A stretch of 25,619 nucleotides of DNA from Akkermansiaceae bacterium UBA1518 (GTDB taxonomy: Bacteria > Verrucomicrobiota > Verrucomicrobiia > Verrucomicrobiales > Akkermansiaceae), in the NCBI GenBank assembly GCA_002323895.1, contig DCQM01000036.1, positions 1 through 25,619 on the forward strand, written 5' to 3'. The translations under genes and the position numbers were made by a program. Below the pieces are notes generated by a model. The model did no database searches. It had not been told where the DNA came from and saw only the letters and a program-made list of their open reading frames with translations. Numbering within the stretch: the stretch's first letter is position 1; the number at the start of each line of letters is the position of its first letter. Below are positions 8,601 to 16,369 of this stretch, piece by piece.

Positions 8601-9631
8601 GGTGCGAGAGCCAAGCCATCGACCGTAATTTGCACGGTGGCACTTGTTGGCCCCTCTGCATTGGTCGCAGTGAGCGTGTAAATTTCGGTGAGTGTCGCGG
8701 TAAAATTGACTGAGCCAGTTGCATTGACAGATCCAATGTTAGGTGTGATTTCAACTGAGTCGGCATCAGAGATGTTCCATCTAAGAACGACGGAGTCGCC
8801 AGAGTCAAAATCGCTTAGGTTTGCGGTGAAGGAATTGATGGTAGGACGCGGGGCCGGCGGGTCGAAGGCAAAGGCTCCGTTGTTAAAAACTTCGGCAAGA
8901 TCAGTATCAGAAAGGACTCCAAAGTCGTCTTTAGTTTGAAAGATCGCGATGTCATCCATGGCACCTCCAAAATCGTTTGAACCTGCTGCACCGGCGTCGT
9001 CGGCAGCGAAAAAAACGCCGGTGTTGTGGGTGATTGTATTAGTGCCAAGAGAAGTTTTGGTGGTTGTTGAAGAGCTGATGTTTGAAGCGGTAATGTCATT
9101 ACCGGTATCGCGAAGAACAGTGACTTTGCAGAAATTATTTAGTGAGTCATAGCGGAGCGCAAAGAAATACCAGGCTCCGGCCGTAAGGTTCAAGGGACTG
9201 GTGACCGAGGTATCGGTAGAGCCGTTGCCATCGCGAAGAAGAGCGCGAACTTGGCGTCCGCTTCCTCCGAGATCAATCCTAATGCCTGAACCGTTTTTGC
9301 CGGTTCCTGAGAGGGTCTCGTAAAAGCGATCGAAGGCATTGAGAGTCGTCGGACGAAACCACCAAGTGATTGTAAATTGGTCCGATGGCTGGACTTCTGG
9401 AGCAGGGTTAACGCGAAAGCCAGAGCGAAGAGGGAAGTTATAACCGGTTCCATGAAGAGCTCTAAAATTCTTGGTGGGATTACTGCTTCCAATGAGGAGG
9501 CCATTGTTCTGCTGGAGTGAATCCTGGACGATACTTGTGGCCGCGCCAGTTTCATCTAGAGCATAGTGCGCCACGAGATCCGCACATACAGGTATTAGGC
9601 TGCATAAAAAAAGAGACAGAAGCTTCTTCAT
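5606..9631 (-). CDS. giant secreted multidomain protein: LamG, LTD, CotH kinase
   Basis: A 1341-residue exported protein with a signal peptide (MKKLLSLFLCSLIPVCA). Domains in order: LamG/concanavalin-like (about 18-258), Ig-like (265-338), lamin-tail LTD (343-455), chitobiase-C-like (495-565, IYYTLDGTRPTP), CotH kinase (615-1030), a second chitobiase-C-like module (1035-1105, IFYTTDGSDPRDP), a second LTD (1113-1225), and a C-terminal beta module with STDLKNW and RFYRLKV. The kinase region keeps the CotH marks: KHSMSLRF, HERPDQDF (780-787), DWDGNN and FPWDSEF. CotH proteins are atypical secreted kinases known from Bacillus spore coats; in Gram-negative bacteria their targets are largely unknown. 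The repeated LTD and chitobiase-like modules are typical of verrucomicrobial secreted proteins. The gene starts 59 bp after murA, so read-through is possible. No PEP-CTERM anchor is seen. Confidence 0.9.
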   Translation of the reverse strand: MKKLLSLFLCSLIPVCADLVAHYALDETGAATSIVQDSLQQNNGLLIGSSNPTKNFRALHGTGYNFPLRSGFRVNPAPEVQPSDQFTITWWFRPTTLNAFDRFYETLSGTGKNGSGIRIDLGGSGRQVRALLRDGNGSTDTSVTSPLNLTAGAWYFFALRYDSLNNFCKVTVLRDTGNDITASNISSSTTTKTSLGTNTITHNTGVFFAADDAGAAGSNDFGGAMDDIAIFQTKDDFGVLSDTDLAEVFNNGAFAFDPPAPRPTINSFTANLSDFDSGDSVVLRWNISDADSVEITPNIGSVNATGSVNFTATLTEIYTLTATNAEGPTSATVQITVDGLALAPQISEFVASNSSFNDGDGNSNDWIEINNRNTTPFDISGYYLTDDETNLTKWPFPDNTILDNNEYFVVFASGSDTPDSAGNLHTNFNLSANGEYLALISPDGATIVQEFSPTYPPQKTDASFTSHGFLPLPTPGSENTGIARQGYVRDTTFDVDRGHYQAPFEVTIKTTTANSQIYYTLDGTRPTPDNGDLYSGPVTISTTTILRAAGFKDNFIPTNVDTQSYIFLKDVINQPKNPTNTTSMWAGRIADYEMDPQIVDDPKYADEIIPALQKFPSLSLTIAPNDFYGPNGIYQNPQSEGSLWERPVSAELISHDDSEPGFKINAGLRVQGGSSRNPDTPKHSMSLRFRSQYGAGKLRYPLYRDAPSGRKAAEKFDTLQLRSNYNYGFSHRHFWQCDKAQYNRDQFTNDVFMELGNIGVHGRWTHLYINGIYWGLYHLHERPDQDFMEAYFGGEDADYDAINKGQAQSGTVARYNTMASISRNNIASNSVYEILQSHLDIDSFIDYMILNFFIGNNDWDGNNWRAAGMGPTGVPFHYFPWDSEFAISTARNSPAYLNIAGALNINVTGRNNRNNRASGIHQDLTKNAEYRLRFADRAHAALFNNGPLSPTGATAIWRRRSDKMDDAIVAESARWGDYRRDVQSAGGWQNSNYELYTKDDQYLATQNYIIETHLEQRPNILLNQLRSRNLYPSVAAPIYAQNGNSLTIENPNGAGSIFYTTDGSDPRDPDAFTYSNGLTLTVSATYKSRVLENGVWSALQSADLVAGTPADATNLVISELYYNEPGSTEENEFIELTNISNNEIDLSNLTFTAGLTYTFPLDTTLSPGGRLTIGTNDYAGSLDNGGEKITLTDASGTIIESFAFDDSPPWPQASDGEGFSLVRISPSSQLDPNLPSSWRASTTAGGNPGGSDATTFRGSDLIAYALQGKELTPTLSGIQVPKNLAADDLIQEVQISTDLKNWDTLSNPIQESLPKNGFILETYEVGPITQARFYRLKVMVR

Positions 9632-9690
9632 TGTAGAGGGTGTCGATTCACAATTTTAAGTGGGGTGAGCTGCCGCTGCAAGTTGAGGAA

Positions 9691-10968
9691 TCAAGCGCTG
9701 CCGCGGATGCGCTCCACTTTTGCGCCAAGCTGGAGAAGTTTTTCGTCAATCATTTCATAGCCACGGTCGATGTGGTAAAGGCGATTGATCTCGGTCGTGC
9801 CCTTAGCTCTTAATCCAGCAAGAACAAGTGCTGCTGAGGCACGTAGGTCGGAGGCCATAACGGGAGCCGCGCTGAGTTGGTTTATTCCATGTACGACAGC
9901 TGTCCCATTATCGACATTGATGTCTGCTCCCATACGGGTGAGCTCAGCACAGTGCATAAAGCGTTGTGGGAAAATGGTATCCTCAATAACAGAAATGCCA
10001 GGTGTCGTGGCAAACATGGCCGTGAACTGCGCCTGCATATCAGTTGGGAATCCGGGATGTGGAGCGGTTGCGATAGAGCAGCCACGTGGTGAATCTCCTG
10101 GGGCGACTGTCACACTGTTTCCGGTTTCGTCAAACTTCACAAGGTGCCCGGCTTCGATGAGTTTTTCTGTGGCTCCTGTAAGCTGATCTTGGCGAATACG
10201 GTTTAGAGTGATTTCCGATTGGCTTGCCATCGCGCCGGCAACCATAAAGGTTCCTGCCTCGATACGATCAGGGATTACGGTATGGTGGGTTCCACCGAGA
10301 GAAGTGACTCCTTCGATAGTAATGCGGCGGGTTCCGGCACCTTCGATCTTGGCTCCCATTGAGATGAGAAAATTGGCGAGGTCGACGACTTCGGGTTCGC
10401 ACGCGGCAGACTCAATGACGGTAATTCCCTCGCTGAGGACTGCAGCCATTAGGAGGTTATCGGTTCCTAAGACAGTAGGGCCGTGCTTTCCACTCAGATC
10501 AACTTCTTGACCTTTAAGTCCTTCCTTGGCTTCGATGAGAATATTACCGCCTTCGGTATCAATGTTGGCACCAATCGCCTGAAGCCCTTTTAAATGGAGA
10601 TCGATGGGTCGGTCACCAATGACACATCCGCCAGGGATAGAAACGCTCGCGCGCCCTAGGCGTGCTACGAGGGGCCCCATCACACAAATGGAGGCACGCA
10701 TTTTACGAACTATTTCGTAGGGTGCCTCCGGGTGAATGTCTGCTGCGGTAATTTTTACAGTGCCGCTGTAGCGTTCGACTTCACAGCCGAGTGCGCTGAG
10801 AATTTGAAGCATATAATTCGTATCGGAGACATCCGGAACGCGCTCAATCACAACTTGCTGATCGGTCAGAAGGGATGCTGCAAGAATGGGGAGAGACGCG
10901 TTTTTCGATCCGGAGATATTAATGGATCCGGAGAGAGAGGTGCCGCCGTGCACGAGAAGTTTATCCAT
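9691..10968 (-). CDS. murA: UDP-N-acetylglucosamine 1-carboxyvinyltransferase
   Basis: The first committed enzyme of peptidoglycan synthesis. It transfers enolpyruvate from PEP to UDP-GlcNAc in the cytoplasm. The 425 residues align along their whole length with E. coli MurA as I recall it: Lys22 in SGSKNA, the catalytic loop PGGCVIGDRP with Cys115, FPTDMQAQ containing the catalytic aspartate, and the closing HIDRGYEMIDEKL. Cys115 is retained, so the enzyme should be of the fosfomycin-sensitive type rather than the Cys-to-Asp resistant type. It begins 35 bp after the prmC stop and is probably the last gene of a prfA-prmC-murA transcript. The ATG has no Shine-Dalgarno sequence. Confidence 0.98.
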   Translation of the reverse strand: MDKLLVHGGTSLSGSINISGSKNASLPILAASLLTDQQVVIERVPDVSDTNYMLQILSALGCEVERYSGTVKITAADIHPEAPYEIVRKMRASICVMGPLVARLGRASVSIPGGCVIGDRPIDLHLKGLQAIGANIDTEGGNILIEAKEGLKGQEVDLSGKHGPTVLGTDNLLMAAVLSEGITVIESAACEPEVVDLANFLISMGAKIEGAGTRRITIEGVTSLGGTHHTVIPDRIEAGTFMVAGAMASQSEITLNRIRQDQLTGATEKLIEAGHLVKFDETGNSVTVAPGDSPRGCSIATAPHPGFPTDMQAQFTAMFATTPGISVIEDTIFPQRFMHCAELTRMGADINVDNGTAVVHGINQLSAAPVMASDLRASAALVLAGLRAKGTTEINRLYHIDRGYEMIDEKLLQLGAKVERIRGSA

Positions 10969-11003
10969 AGTCCGTTGGTGTTAGGGGAAATGAAGTGAGC
11001 TTT

Positions 11004-11843
11004 TTAAGCCTGCTGTGCAAGTGGAAAGCGGGGGATTCCATTGAGATCATTTCCAATCATGACCTTGCTGAGTCCAGCCTCCCTAAGAAATCCGGCTACG
11101 ATTTCGCCTTGATCATAGCCGACTTCCAGAGCTACGAGCCCTCCGGTATTGAGATAGGTAGTGCACTCGGCACAGAAGAGGCGGAGGAGATCGAGTCCAT
11201 CTGAACCGCTGAAAAGGGCCATTCTGGGATCATGAAGGACCTCGGGCTCGAGTTTTGCACGCTCGCCATTTGCGATATAGGGGAGGTTGGCCACGATGAG
11301 ATCAAAGGTTCCTGTGATACTGGAGAAGAGATTGCTCTCAATCAGCGTTGCTTTGACTTCGAGGGCTTTGCGGTTTTGTTCACAAAGTGAGAGAGCCTCT
11401 GTGGATAAGTCTGCAAGCGTAAGTTGTTCACAGTCTGATCCTAAGTCTTTTGAAAGGGTGAGTCCAATTACGCCGGAGCCACAACCGACATCTAGAATAC
11501 GGGCAGGTTTTGTGAGTAATTGCTTTTTTACAAGGTCGACTAGCTCTTCGGTTTCCGGACGGGGGATCAGGGCACGGTGATCGCAGTAAAATTCGTAATT
11601 ACCAAAGTGAACAACCTTGTTTATATGTTGAAGTGGAACGTTTTCGCTACGTTTCTTTAGTTTTTCTCTAAGGGAGGCTAGCGCTGTTTTATCTAGGGGT
11701 TGATCGAAGCGAAGGTAAAGGTCCATCCGCTTAATACCCAACTCACAAGCGACCATGAGTTCCATGTTGAGTCGTGGTTCGGCGATCCCTTTCTTGTCGA
11801 GGAAAGAGGTCCCTTTCTCGAGAACATCGAGGATGGTTGTCAT
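11004..11843 (-). CDS. prmC: release factor glutamine methyltransferase
   Basis: This SAM-dependent enzyme methylates the glutamine of the GGQ motif in RF1 and RF2, which raises termination efficiency. Of its 279 residues, the N-terminal helical domain (about 1-85) binds the release factor. Then comes IPRPETEELV, the SAM loop DVGCGSGVIGL (118-128), and the substrate-glutamine motif at 186-189. The motif reads NLPY here instead of the common NPPY; the Asn and Tyr that matter most are kept. The gene lies 51 bp behind prfA, which encodes its substrate, a conserved pairing that supports the assignment. Confidence 0.95.
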   Translation of the reverse strand: MTTILDVLEKGTSFLDKKGIAEPRLNMELMVACELGIKRMDLYLRFDQPLDKTALASLREKLKKRSENVPLQHINKVVHFGNYEFYCDHRALIPRPETEELVDLVKKQLLTKPARILDVGCGSGVIGLTLSKDLGSDCEQLTLADLSTEALSLCEQNRKALEVKATLIESNLFSSITGTFDLIVANLPYIANGERAKLEPEVLHDPRMALFSGSDGLDLLRLFCAECTTYLNTGGLVALEVGYDQGEIVAGFLREAGLSKVMIGNDLNGIPRFPLAQQA

Positions 11844-11894
11844 AGTGGGGCTCGCAATTCTTCTGTGAATAAGTTGTGAATGAATGTTAGAAGC

Positions 11895-12971
11895 TTACCC
11901 TAGTTCTTCTTCTGCAAGGCGTTGCTCCATTTCTGCTTTTTGGAGGTGGTCGGTGAATTCGTTGATGTCGCCGGTCATGATTCCTTCCATATTGTGGGAG
12001 GTGTGATTGATGCGGTGATCTGTAACTCGGGATTGAGGAAAGTTGTAGGTGCGGATTTTTTCGGAACGATCGCCTGAGCCGATCAGAGATTTTCGTTGAG
12101 CCGAGTAGCTTTCTTGAGCTTCGCGCTGGGCGGCTTCGAAAAGTTTCGCACGCAGGATTTGCAGGGCTTTTTCTTTGTTTTGAGTTTGGGATCGACCATC
12201 CTGAGATTTGACCTGAATACCGGTTGGGAGGTGGGTAACTTGAACTGCAGAGTCGGTGGTATTGACGTGCTGTCCTCCGGGGCCACCAGAACGCGTGGCC
12301 TGAATATGTAGTTCGTCAGGCTTAAGTTGGACATCGACCTCTTCGGCTTCGGGTAGAACTGCAATAGTGACTGTGGAAGTATGAATACGACCTTGAGTTT
12401 CAGTTGCGGGAACGCGCTGAACGCGGTGGACACCGGATTCGTATTTCAGGTAGCGGAAAACTTCTTCACCGGTGATCTTGAGAACTACCTCTTTATAACC
12501 CCCAACGTCGGAAGGAGAACTTTCAAGGTGCTCACACTTCCAGCCCCGCTTCTCGGTGTAGCGCTGGTAGAGGTTCATGAGCTCGCCGGCGAAGAGGGAT
12601 GCTTCATCGCCTCCGGCACCGGCCCGAATTTCTAGAAGAGCATCGCGGTCCTCGGTTTCGTCTTTGGGAAGGAGCGCGTATTGGACTTCTTGGGCTAAAA
12701 CTTCGTGACGCTCTCGGAGAGCGGGAAGTTCCTCTTCAGCCATAGCAGAAAATTCCTCGTCATCCCCCTTGGCAAGTTCCTCGTTTCCTTCGATATCATT
12801 GGTGACTTGTTGGAATTCATCCCAGAGCCCCATAAGCTTTTTGAGTGAGCGGTGCTCCCGCATGTATTGAGTCGAGTTTCTCTGGTCGTTGAAAAACCCC
12901 GGATCTTCCATGAGTTTTTCAATCTCGGTAAGGCGTGCTTTGCGTTTTTCGATGAGCGTTCCGTAATCCAT
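11895..12971 (-). CDS. prfA: peptide chain release factor 1
   Basis: RF1 recognises UAA and UAG and triggers peptide release on the ribosome. The 358 residues carry the codon-reading PxT tripeptide as PAT at 188-190 (RVPATETQGR), which separates RF1 from the SPF of RF2. The catalytic GGQ is at 232-234 (SGGPGGQHVNTTDSAV), and the family tail TYNFPQSRVTDHRIN is present. Length is normal. It is the first gene of the likely prfA-prmC-murA operon. The upstream region holds AAGAGG 11 bases before the ATG, the nearest thing to a Shine-Dalgarno sequence in the window, although spaced slightly far. Confidence 0.98.
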   Translation of the reverse strand: MDYGTLIEKRKARLTEIEKLMEDPGFFNDQRNSTQYMREHRSLKKLMGLWDEFQQVTNDIEGNEELAKGDDEEFSAMAEEELPALRERHEVLAQEVQYALLPKDETEDRDALLEIRAGAGGDEASLFAGELMNLYQRYTEKRGWKCEHLESSPSDVGGYKEVVLKITGEEVFRYLKYESGVHRVQRVPATETQGRIHTSTVTIAVLPEAEEVDVQLKPDELHIQATRSGGPGGQHVNTTDSAVQVTHLPTGIQVKSQDGRSQTQNKEKALQILRAKLFEAAQREAQESYSAQRKSLIGSGDRSEKIRTYNFPQSRVTDHRINHTSHNMEGIMTGDINEFTDHLQKAEMEQRLAEEELG

Positions 12972-13130
12972 GAGAGAGTGCGAACCTCTTGGTTTTTGGA
13001 GAAGAGGTCAAGGGTTGGCTTTCTTGGTTTGGATATTGCTCTTTTAGACACAAATCAATCCCATAGAGGCGAGATGTGCCTTGGAAGGCAGTCGAGGTGA
13101 AGAAAAATAGGATTTCTGTCTATTTCGGTC

Positions 13131-13159
13131 TTGCAACGGCGCGGGACTGAATTTATTCC
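13131..13159 (+). promoter_or_regulatory. candidate sigma70-type promoter for tRNA-Gln
   Basis: TTGCAA at 13131-13136 and TATTCC at 13154-13159 are separated by 17 bp. A start near 13166 would give a leader of about 28 nt before the tRNA at 13194. The -35 match is fair, but the -10 box matches only in its first three bases. Confidence 0.35.
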
Positions 13160-13193
13160 TCCGCCGCACGCTTTTAAGCGCACGCAAGGATCC

Positions 13194-13268
13194 AGTCCCA
13201 TGGTGTAATTGGTAACACAGCTGATTTTGGTTCAGTCATTCAAGGTTCGAGTCCTTGTGGGACTGCCA
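13194..13268 (+). tRNA. tRNA-Gln (anticodon TTG)
   Basis: A full cloverleaf can be drawn. The acceptor stem AGTCCCA (13194-13200) pairs with TGGGACT (13258-13264), followed by discriminator G and an encoded CCA. The D arm holds GGTGTAATTGGTAACA. The anticodon stem GCTGA/TCAGT closes the loop TTTTGGT, whose middle triplet is TTG, reading CAA and CAG. The T arm is CAAGG-TTCGAGT-CCTTG. The tRNA is on the plus strand while its neighbours are on the minus strand, and it converges with the carboxypeptidase gene. Confidence 0.95.
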
Positions 13269-13298
13269 CTCTTCCCTTAAAAAAGGCTGGAAGGTGGC
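13265..13298. repeat. inverted repeat overlapping the tRNA 3' CCA end
   Basis: GCCAC-t-CTTCC (13265-13275) is complementary to GGAAGGTGGC (13289-13298), giving ten pairs with one bulged T and a 13-nt A-rich loop. It starts at the discriminator base, so it includes the encoded CCA, and ends 9 bp before the stop codon of the converging carboxypeptidase. There is no T-run on either side. It may serve as a 3' processing or bidirectional end structure. Confidence 0.45.
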
Positions 13299-13306
13299 AA
13301 ACATTT

Positions 13307-14767
13307 CTATTTGATAAAATCGACTAGATCTATGCGCATTTTTTCTAGATCTGGCTGGTTGAGGTAGAACATATGTCCGGCTTCATACCATGTAAACTTG
13401 ATAGCCTGTCGGCGCTCGTTGGGGATATTGAAAAGATGATTGATAGAGTATTGCATGTTGGCTGGTGGAGTTGCCAAGTCGGTGTAGCCGCACATTACCA
13501 GTATTCTAAGATCAGGGTTTTCGCGCATCGCTGATTCAAGGTTACGTGCCATATTGACCACACTATTGCTGGTTCCCCAATCCCATGGGCGGACGTCGCT
13601 CGTGAGAATTTTATAGGGATGGTGGCCTTCCCAACCGAGGTCTCGGCTAAGGTAGTCGTTAATGGCTGTCGAAAAGGCTCCATAGGCTACGGAGTAGGAG
13701 GGATCATAACTCGCATAATCGCTTTCCGGAGAAGTTGAGGGCCAAGCAATGCGGGCGTCGAAGCGACCGAGAACTTTGCTTTCGTCCCGAAGAAGTTCTT
13801 TGCGAAACCTAGTAGAAGAGAGTCGTAGGTTTGTTTCGACGAAAAGTGAAGAAGGCAGACCAGTAAACGTCGCCATTTGGTCAGCGACTGATTTTTTTTC
13901 CTTAGCGGAGATCGCGGCGCCCTTTAAAAGCGCTTGGGAGTAGGTGCCAAACGCAAAGGCGCGGGCTTGCTCGACGATTTCATCACGATTGCCTTGAATC
14001 TTCTTGTGATAGTGGGAGGTAGCTGTGAGGCCAGGAAAGAAGACTGAATAGCTAAGGTCATCGGCAACGTTGGACCGCAAAGTACGGAAGTCGATGAGAG
14101 AGGAAAGGAGCACAACCCCGTTGAGTGACATGCCAAATTCATCTTGCAAGTGATCGGCAAGACCGGTCGCGCGAATGCCACCGTAGCTCTCACCAAGGAG
14201 ATATTTGGGAGAGGCCCAACGGTCGTTTTCGGTCACCCAGCGGCGTATGAAATCACCGACCGAGCGGATGTCTCCATTGACTCCGTGGAATTCGTCAGCC
14301 TTCGTTTTGCCCTCTGCGCGTGAAAATCCAGTCGAGACTGGGTCGATGAAAACAATATCAGCGACGTCAAGAATCGATTGGGGATTCTCTTTAACGGTAA
14401 GGGGTGGGGGGAGGCTTTTTGTGCCGTCTGGAGTAGTTGGAACAATGCGTGGACCGAGGGCCCCCATGTGAAGCCATACCGCCGACGAGCCGGGGCCTCC
14501 ATTAAAGGCGAAGACAATCGGGCGTTTGTGGCGATCAGTCATACCGATGCGCTCGTAGGAGACGTGAAAAATCGAGGCGCGGTCTTCGTCCTTTGCTGTC
14601 TTGAGGGACAGGGTGGAAGCAGTGACCTTGTAGTCAATTTTTTTACCGGCAATGGTGACGGCATCTTGTTTGCTCACGACGCTTGGAAAATCGTCTTTGT
14701 TCTCTTCTTTTTTATTTTCTTGGGCGTGGAGGAGGGTGAAAAGGAAAGGGAGTATGACAAAACGCAT
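13307..14767 (-). CDS. secreted S10 family serine carboxypeptidase
   Basis: An alpha/beta-hydrolase peptidase that removes residues from peptide C-termini, here exported through an N-terminal signal peptide (MRFVILPFLFTLLHA). In 486 residues I see the oxyanion motif FNGGPGSSAVW (88-98), the nucleophile Ser194 in GESYGG, Asp430 in CGYTDLATPP, and His465 in YEAGHMFY, which together form the S10 catalytic triad. The region IVFIDPVSTGFSRA is also typical of the family. It sits alone between a terminator and the convergent tRNA, so it is probably monocistronic. The start fits the signal peptide; no Shine-Dalgarno sequence is visible. The physiological substrate cannot be told from the sequence. 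Confidence 0.93.
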   Translation of the reverse strand: MRFVILPFLFTLLHAQENKKEENKDDFPSVVSKQDAVTIAGKKIDYKVTASTLSLKTAKDEDRASIFHVSYERIGMTDRHKRPIVFAFNGGPGSSAVWLHMGALGPRIVPTTPDGTKSLPPPLTVKENPQSILDVADIVFIDPVSTGFSRAEGKTKADEFHGVNGDIRSVGDFIRRWVTENDRWASPKYLLGESYGGIRATGLADHLQDEFGMSLNGVVLLSSLIDFRTLRSNVADDLSYSVFFPGLTATSHYHKKIQGNRDEIVEQARAFAFGTYSQALLKGAAISAKEKKSVADQMATFTGLPSSLFVETNLRLSSTRFRKELLRDESKVLGRFDARIAWPSTSPESDYASYDPSYSVAYGAFSTAINDYLSRDLGWEGHHPYKILTSDVRPWDWGTSNSVVNMARNLESAMRENPDLRILVMCGYTDLATPPANMQYSINHLFNIPNERRQAIKFTWYEAGHMFYLNQPDLEKMRIDLVDFIK

Positions 14768-14832
14768 GGGTAGATGATGGAGTAAAGAAGAGGCTGTGCA
14801 ACATGGGATTTGGATAACAGGGCTGCTTTTTT

Positions 14833-14868
14833 AAAAAGAAAGCCACACCCCTCTCGGAGTGTGGCTTT
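14833..14868 (-). terminator. intrinsic terminator of the propeller gene
   Basis: The perfect ten-base arms AAAGCCACAC (14839-14848) and GTGTGGCTTT (14859-14868) flank a 10-nt loop. Read on the minus strand, the hairpin is followed by C and five T (complement of 14833-14838). It begins 20 bp after the stop codon at 14889, the right place to end the azurin-propeller transcript. Confidence 0.88.
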
Positions 14869-14888
14869 GAGATTGAAGCGCGGCCCGA

Positions 14889-16337
14889 TCACTCAGGGAT
14901 CTCGTTGAGAGTATAGTAAACGTCCGGGTGCCAGAGAGAATCTCCTTTGGCTGATTTTAGTCCGCCGAGTTTGAAGTGATGAACGTGGCCGCGCACGCGT
15001 CCAGAAACCTTCAAGTTGATAGATTTTCTGTCAGGTGAGACGGTTACAGAGTCAATCTTCGGGGTGACCTTGTCGACTTCAGGACTCCCATATCCACTTT
15101 TGTAAATGTAGGTCCAGGCTGCACAGTCGTATGATTTTATATCTCTGGCAGAGGCTGCGTTGATTGGTTCGGTAAAGGTGATGGTGAAGCCATCTGGCTT
15201 TGCGTGCATCTCGTGCATTTCGAAGGGCGTTTGCCCGGTCCAGCGCACGCGCTCAAAGGTGAAGTTCTTGCCGCCCCGGGCACCCCATCCACGATTTGTT
15301 CCACCAACGAAGAGCGTCGCGTCATCACCCATCCGGGCTGGAACGATTCCAGAGCGGAAATCTTCGAGATATTTCCAAACAGCCCCTTGGTAGAGTCCTT
15401 TGACCTTTTCTAGGTAGACGCGTTGGACTTGGGAGTGTGTCTGCTCTCCGACGAGAACCTGTCCCTCGAATGGACCGAATTTTCCTTTTGTGCTATCATA
15501 GATAACAGCAGTTGGAGACTGACCGACTTTGCCGTGTGGCAAGATGATCGCGGGTGGAATGATCCGCTTATCCTTGTCGTGTTCGATGACCATCCGTGAT
15601 TCGCTTTTTGGGCTAGGCGGCTTTTCCATGCCGTCAACGAGATCAACGTATTTGTTACCGGTCGGGTTGCCCATGAAGCCGCCGGGCTTGAGCCATTTGA
15701 GCGAGGAAGATCCATTCCAGAGTCCTTGGTTGTCGGTGTAAAATGCGTCGCCTGCTTGGTTGAACCCGATTCCGCCCGGAGAACGAATACCAGGGCAGGT
15801 CGGAGTAGCTGTGCCATCGAGATTGTAGCGATAACACCATCCACGCCACGGAGATTTCTGGCTCGCACCACCCGAACCAGTGAGGCAATGAACGACCCAA
15901 ATATCCCCATTTTTATCGGGATTAGACCCAAAATTATACTCGTGGTAGTCGCCATCGATTCCCCAGTGGTGAGTGACAGTCTCGAAATTGTCCGCTCTAC
16001 CGTCACCGTCAGTATCGGTGAGTTTTGTGATTTCGGGGCGCTGGGTGACAAAAAGTGACCCGTCTCGGTAGAACATTCCGAGAGGCTCATGCAGGCCTCG
16101 CGCGTAGAGAGTCCATGTGACCTTTGAGAGATCTTTTCCATAGGCGCCTTCGCAGACCCAGATATCACCGCGTCGGGAGGAAACTGCGACCTTCTTGTCA
16201 GGCATTATGGCGATTCCACCAAGCTCGAGAACCTCGCCTTCCGGCATTGGAATTTCTTCACGAAGGTAGAATTCAGGTTGGCGTGGGTCTGCTAGAGCAG
16301 AAGAGATGAGAGCGGCTGAGAGAATGAAGTTTTTCAT
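14889..16337 (-). CDS. secreted sorbosone-dehydrogenase-like beta-propeller
   Basis: A secreted protein of 482 residues with a signal peptide (MKNFILSAALISSALA). The body is a six-bladed-propeller type sequence of the glucose/sorbosone dehydrogenase kind common in PVC bacteria. Repeated blade-like phrases include GGIAIMPDKKVAVSSRRGDIW, EPLGMFYRDGSLFVTQ and SPGGIGFNQAGDAFYTDNQG. A calcium-loop-like TDTDGDGRAD sits at about 106-116. The last 110 residues form an Ig-like module. It follows the azurin/PA14 gene and ends at a strong terminator. An alternative GTG start at 16373 overlaps the upstream stop as GTGA, which would give 12 more residues before the signal peptide; I prefer the ATG that opens the signal peptide. 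Enzymatic activity is not proven and no heme site (CxxCH) is seen. Confidence 0.82.
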   Translation of the reverse strand: MKNFILSAALISSALADPRQPEFYLREEIPMPEGEVLELGGIAIMPDKKVAVSSRRGDIWVCEGAYGKDLSKVTWTLYARGLHEPLGMFYRDGSLFVTQRPEITKLTDTDGDGRADNFETVTHHWGIDGDYHEYNFGSNPDKNGDIWVVHCLTGSGGASQKSPWRGWCYRYNLDGTATPTCPGIRSPGGIGFNQAGDAFYTDNQGLWNGSSSLKWLKPGGFMGNPTGNKYVDLVDGMEKPPSPKSESRMVIEHDKDKRIIPPAIILPHGKVGQSPTAVIYDSTKGKFGPFEGQVLVGEQTHSQVQRVYLEKVKGLYQGAVWKYLEDFRSGIVPARMGDDATLFVGGTNRGWGARGGKNFTFERVRWTGQTPFEMHEMHAKPDGFTITFTEPINAASARDIKSYDCAAWTYIYKSGYGSPEVDKVTPKIDSVTVSPDRKSINLKVSGRVRGHVHHFKLGGLKSAKGDSLWHPDVYYTLNEIPE

Positions 16338-16369
16338 GGTGTCAAATTTTCTAAGTTTGGGATGCCTAA

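Noticed and set aside
15410..16168. Same-strand open frame of 252 codons inside the propeller gene
   Set aside because: It lies wholly within the propeller frame, which has a signal peptide and family motifs; the shadow is Ser-rich with no recognisable domain.
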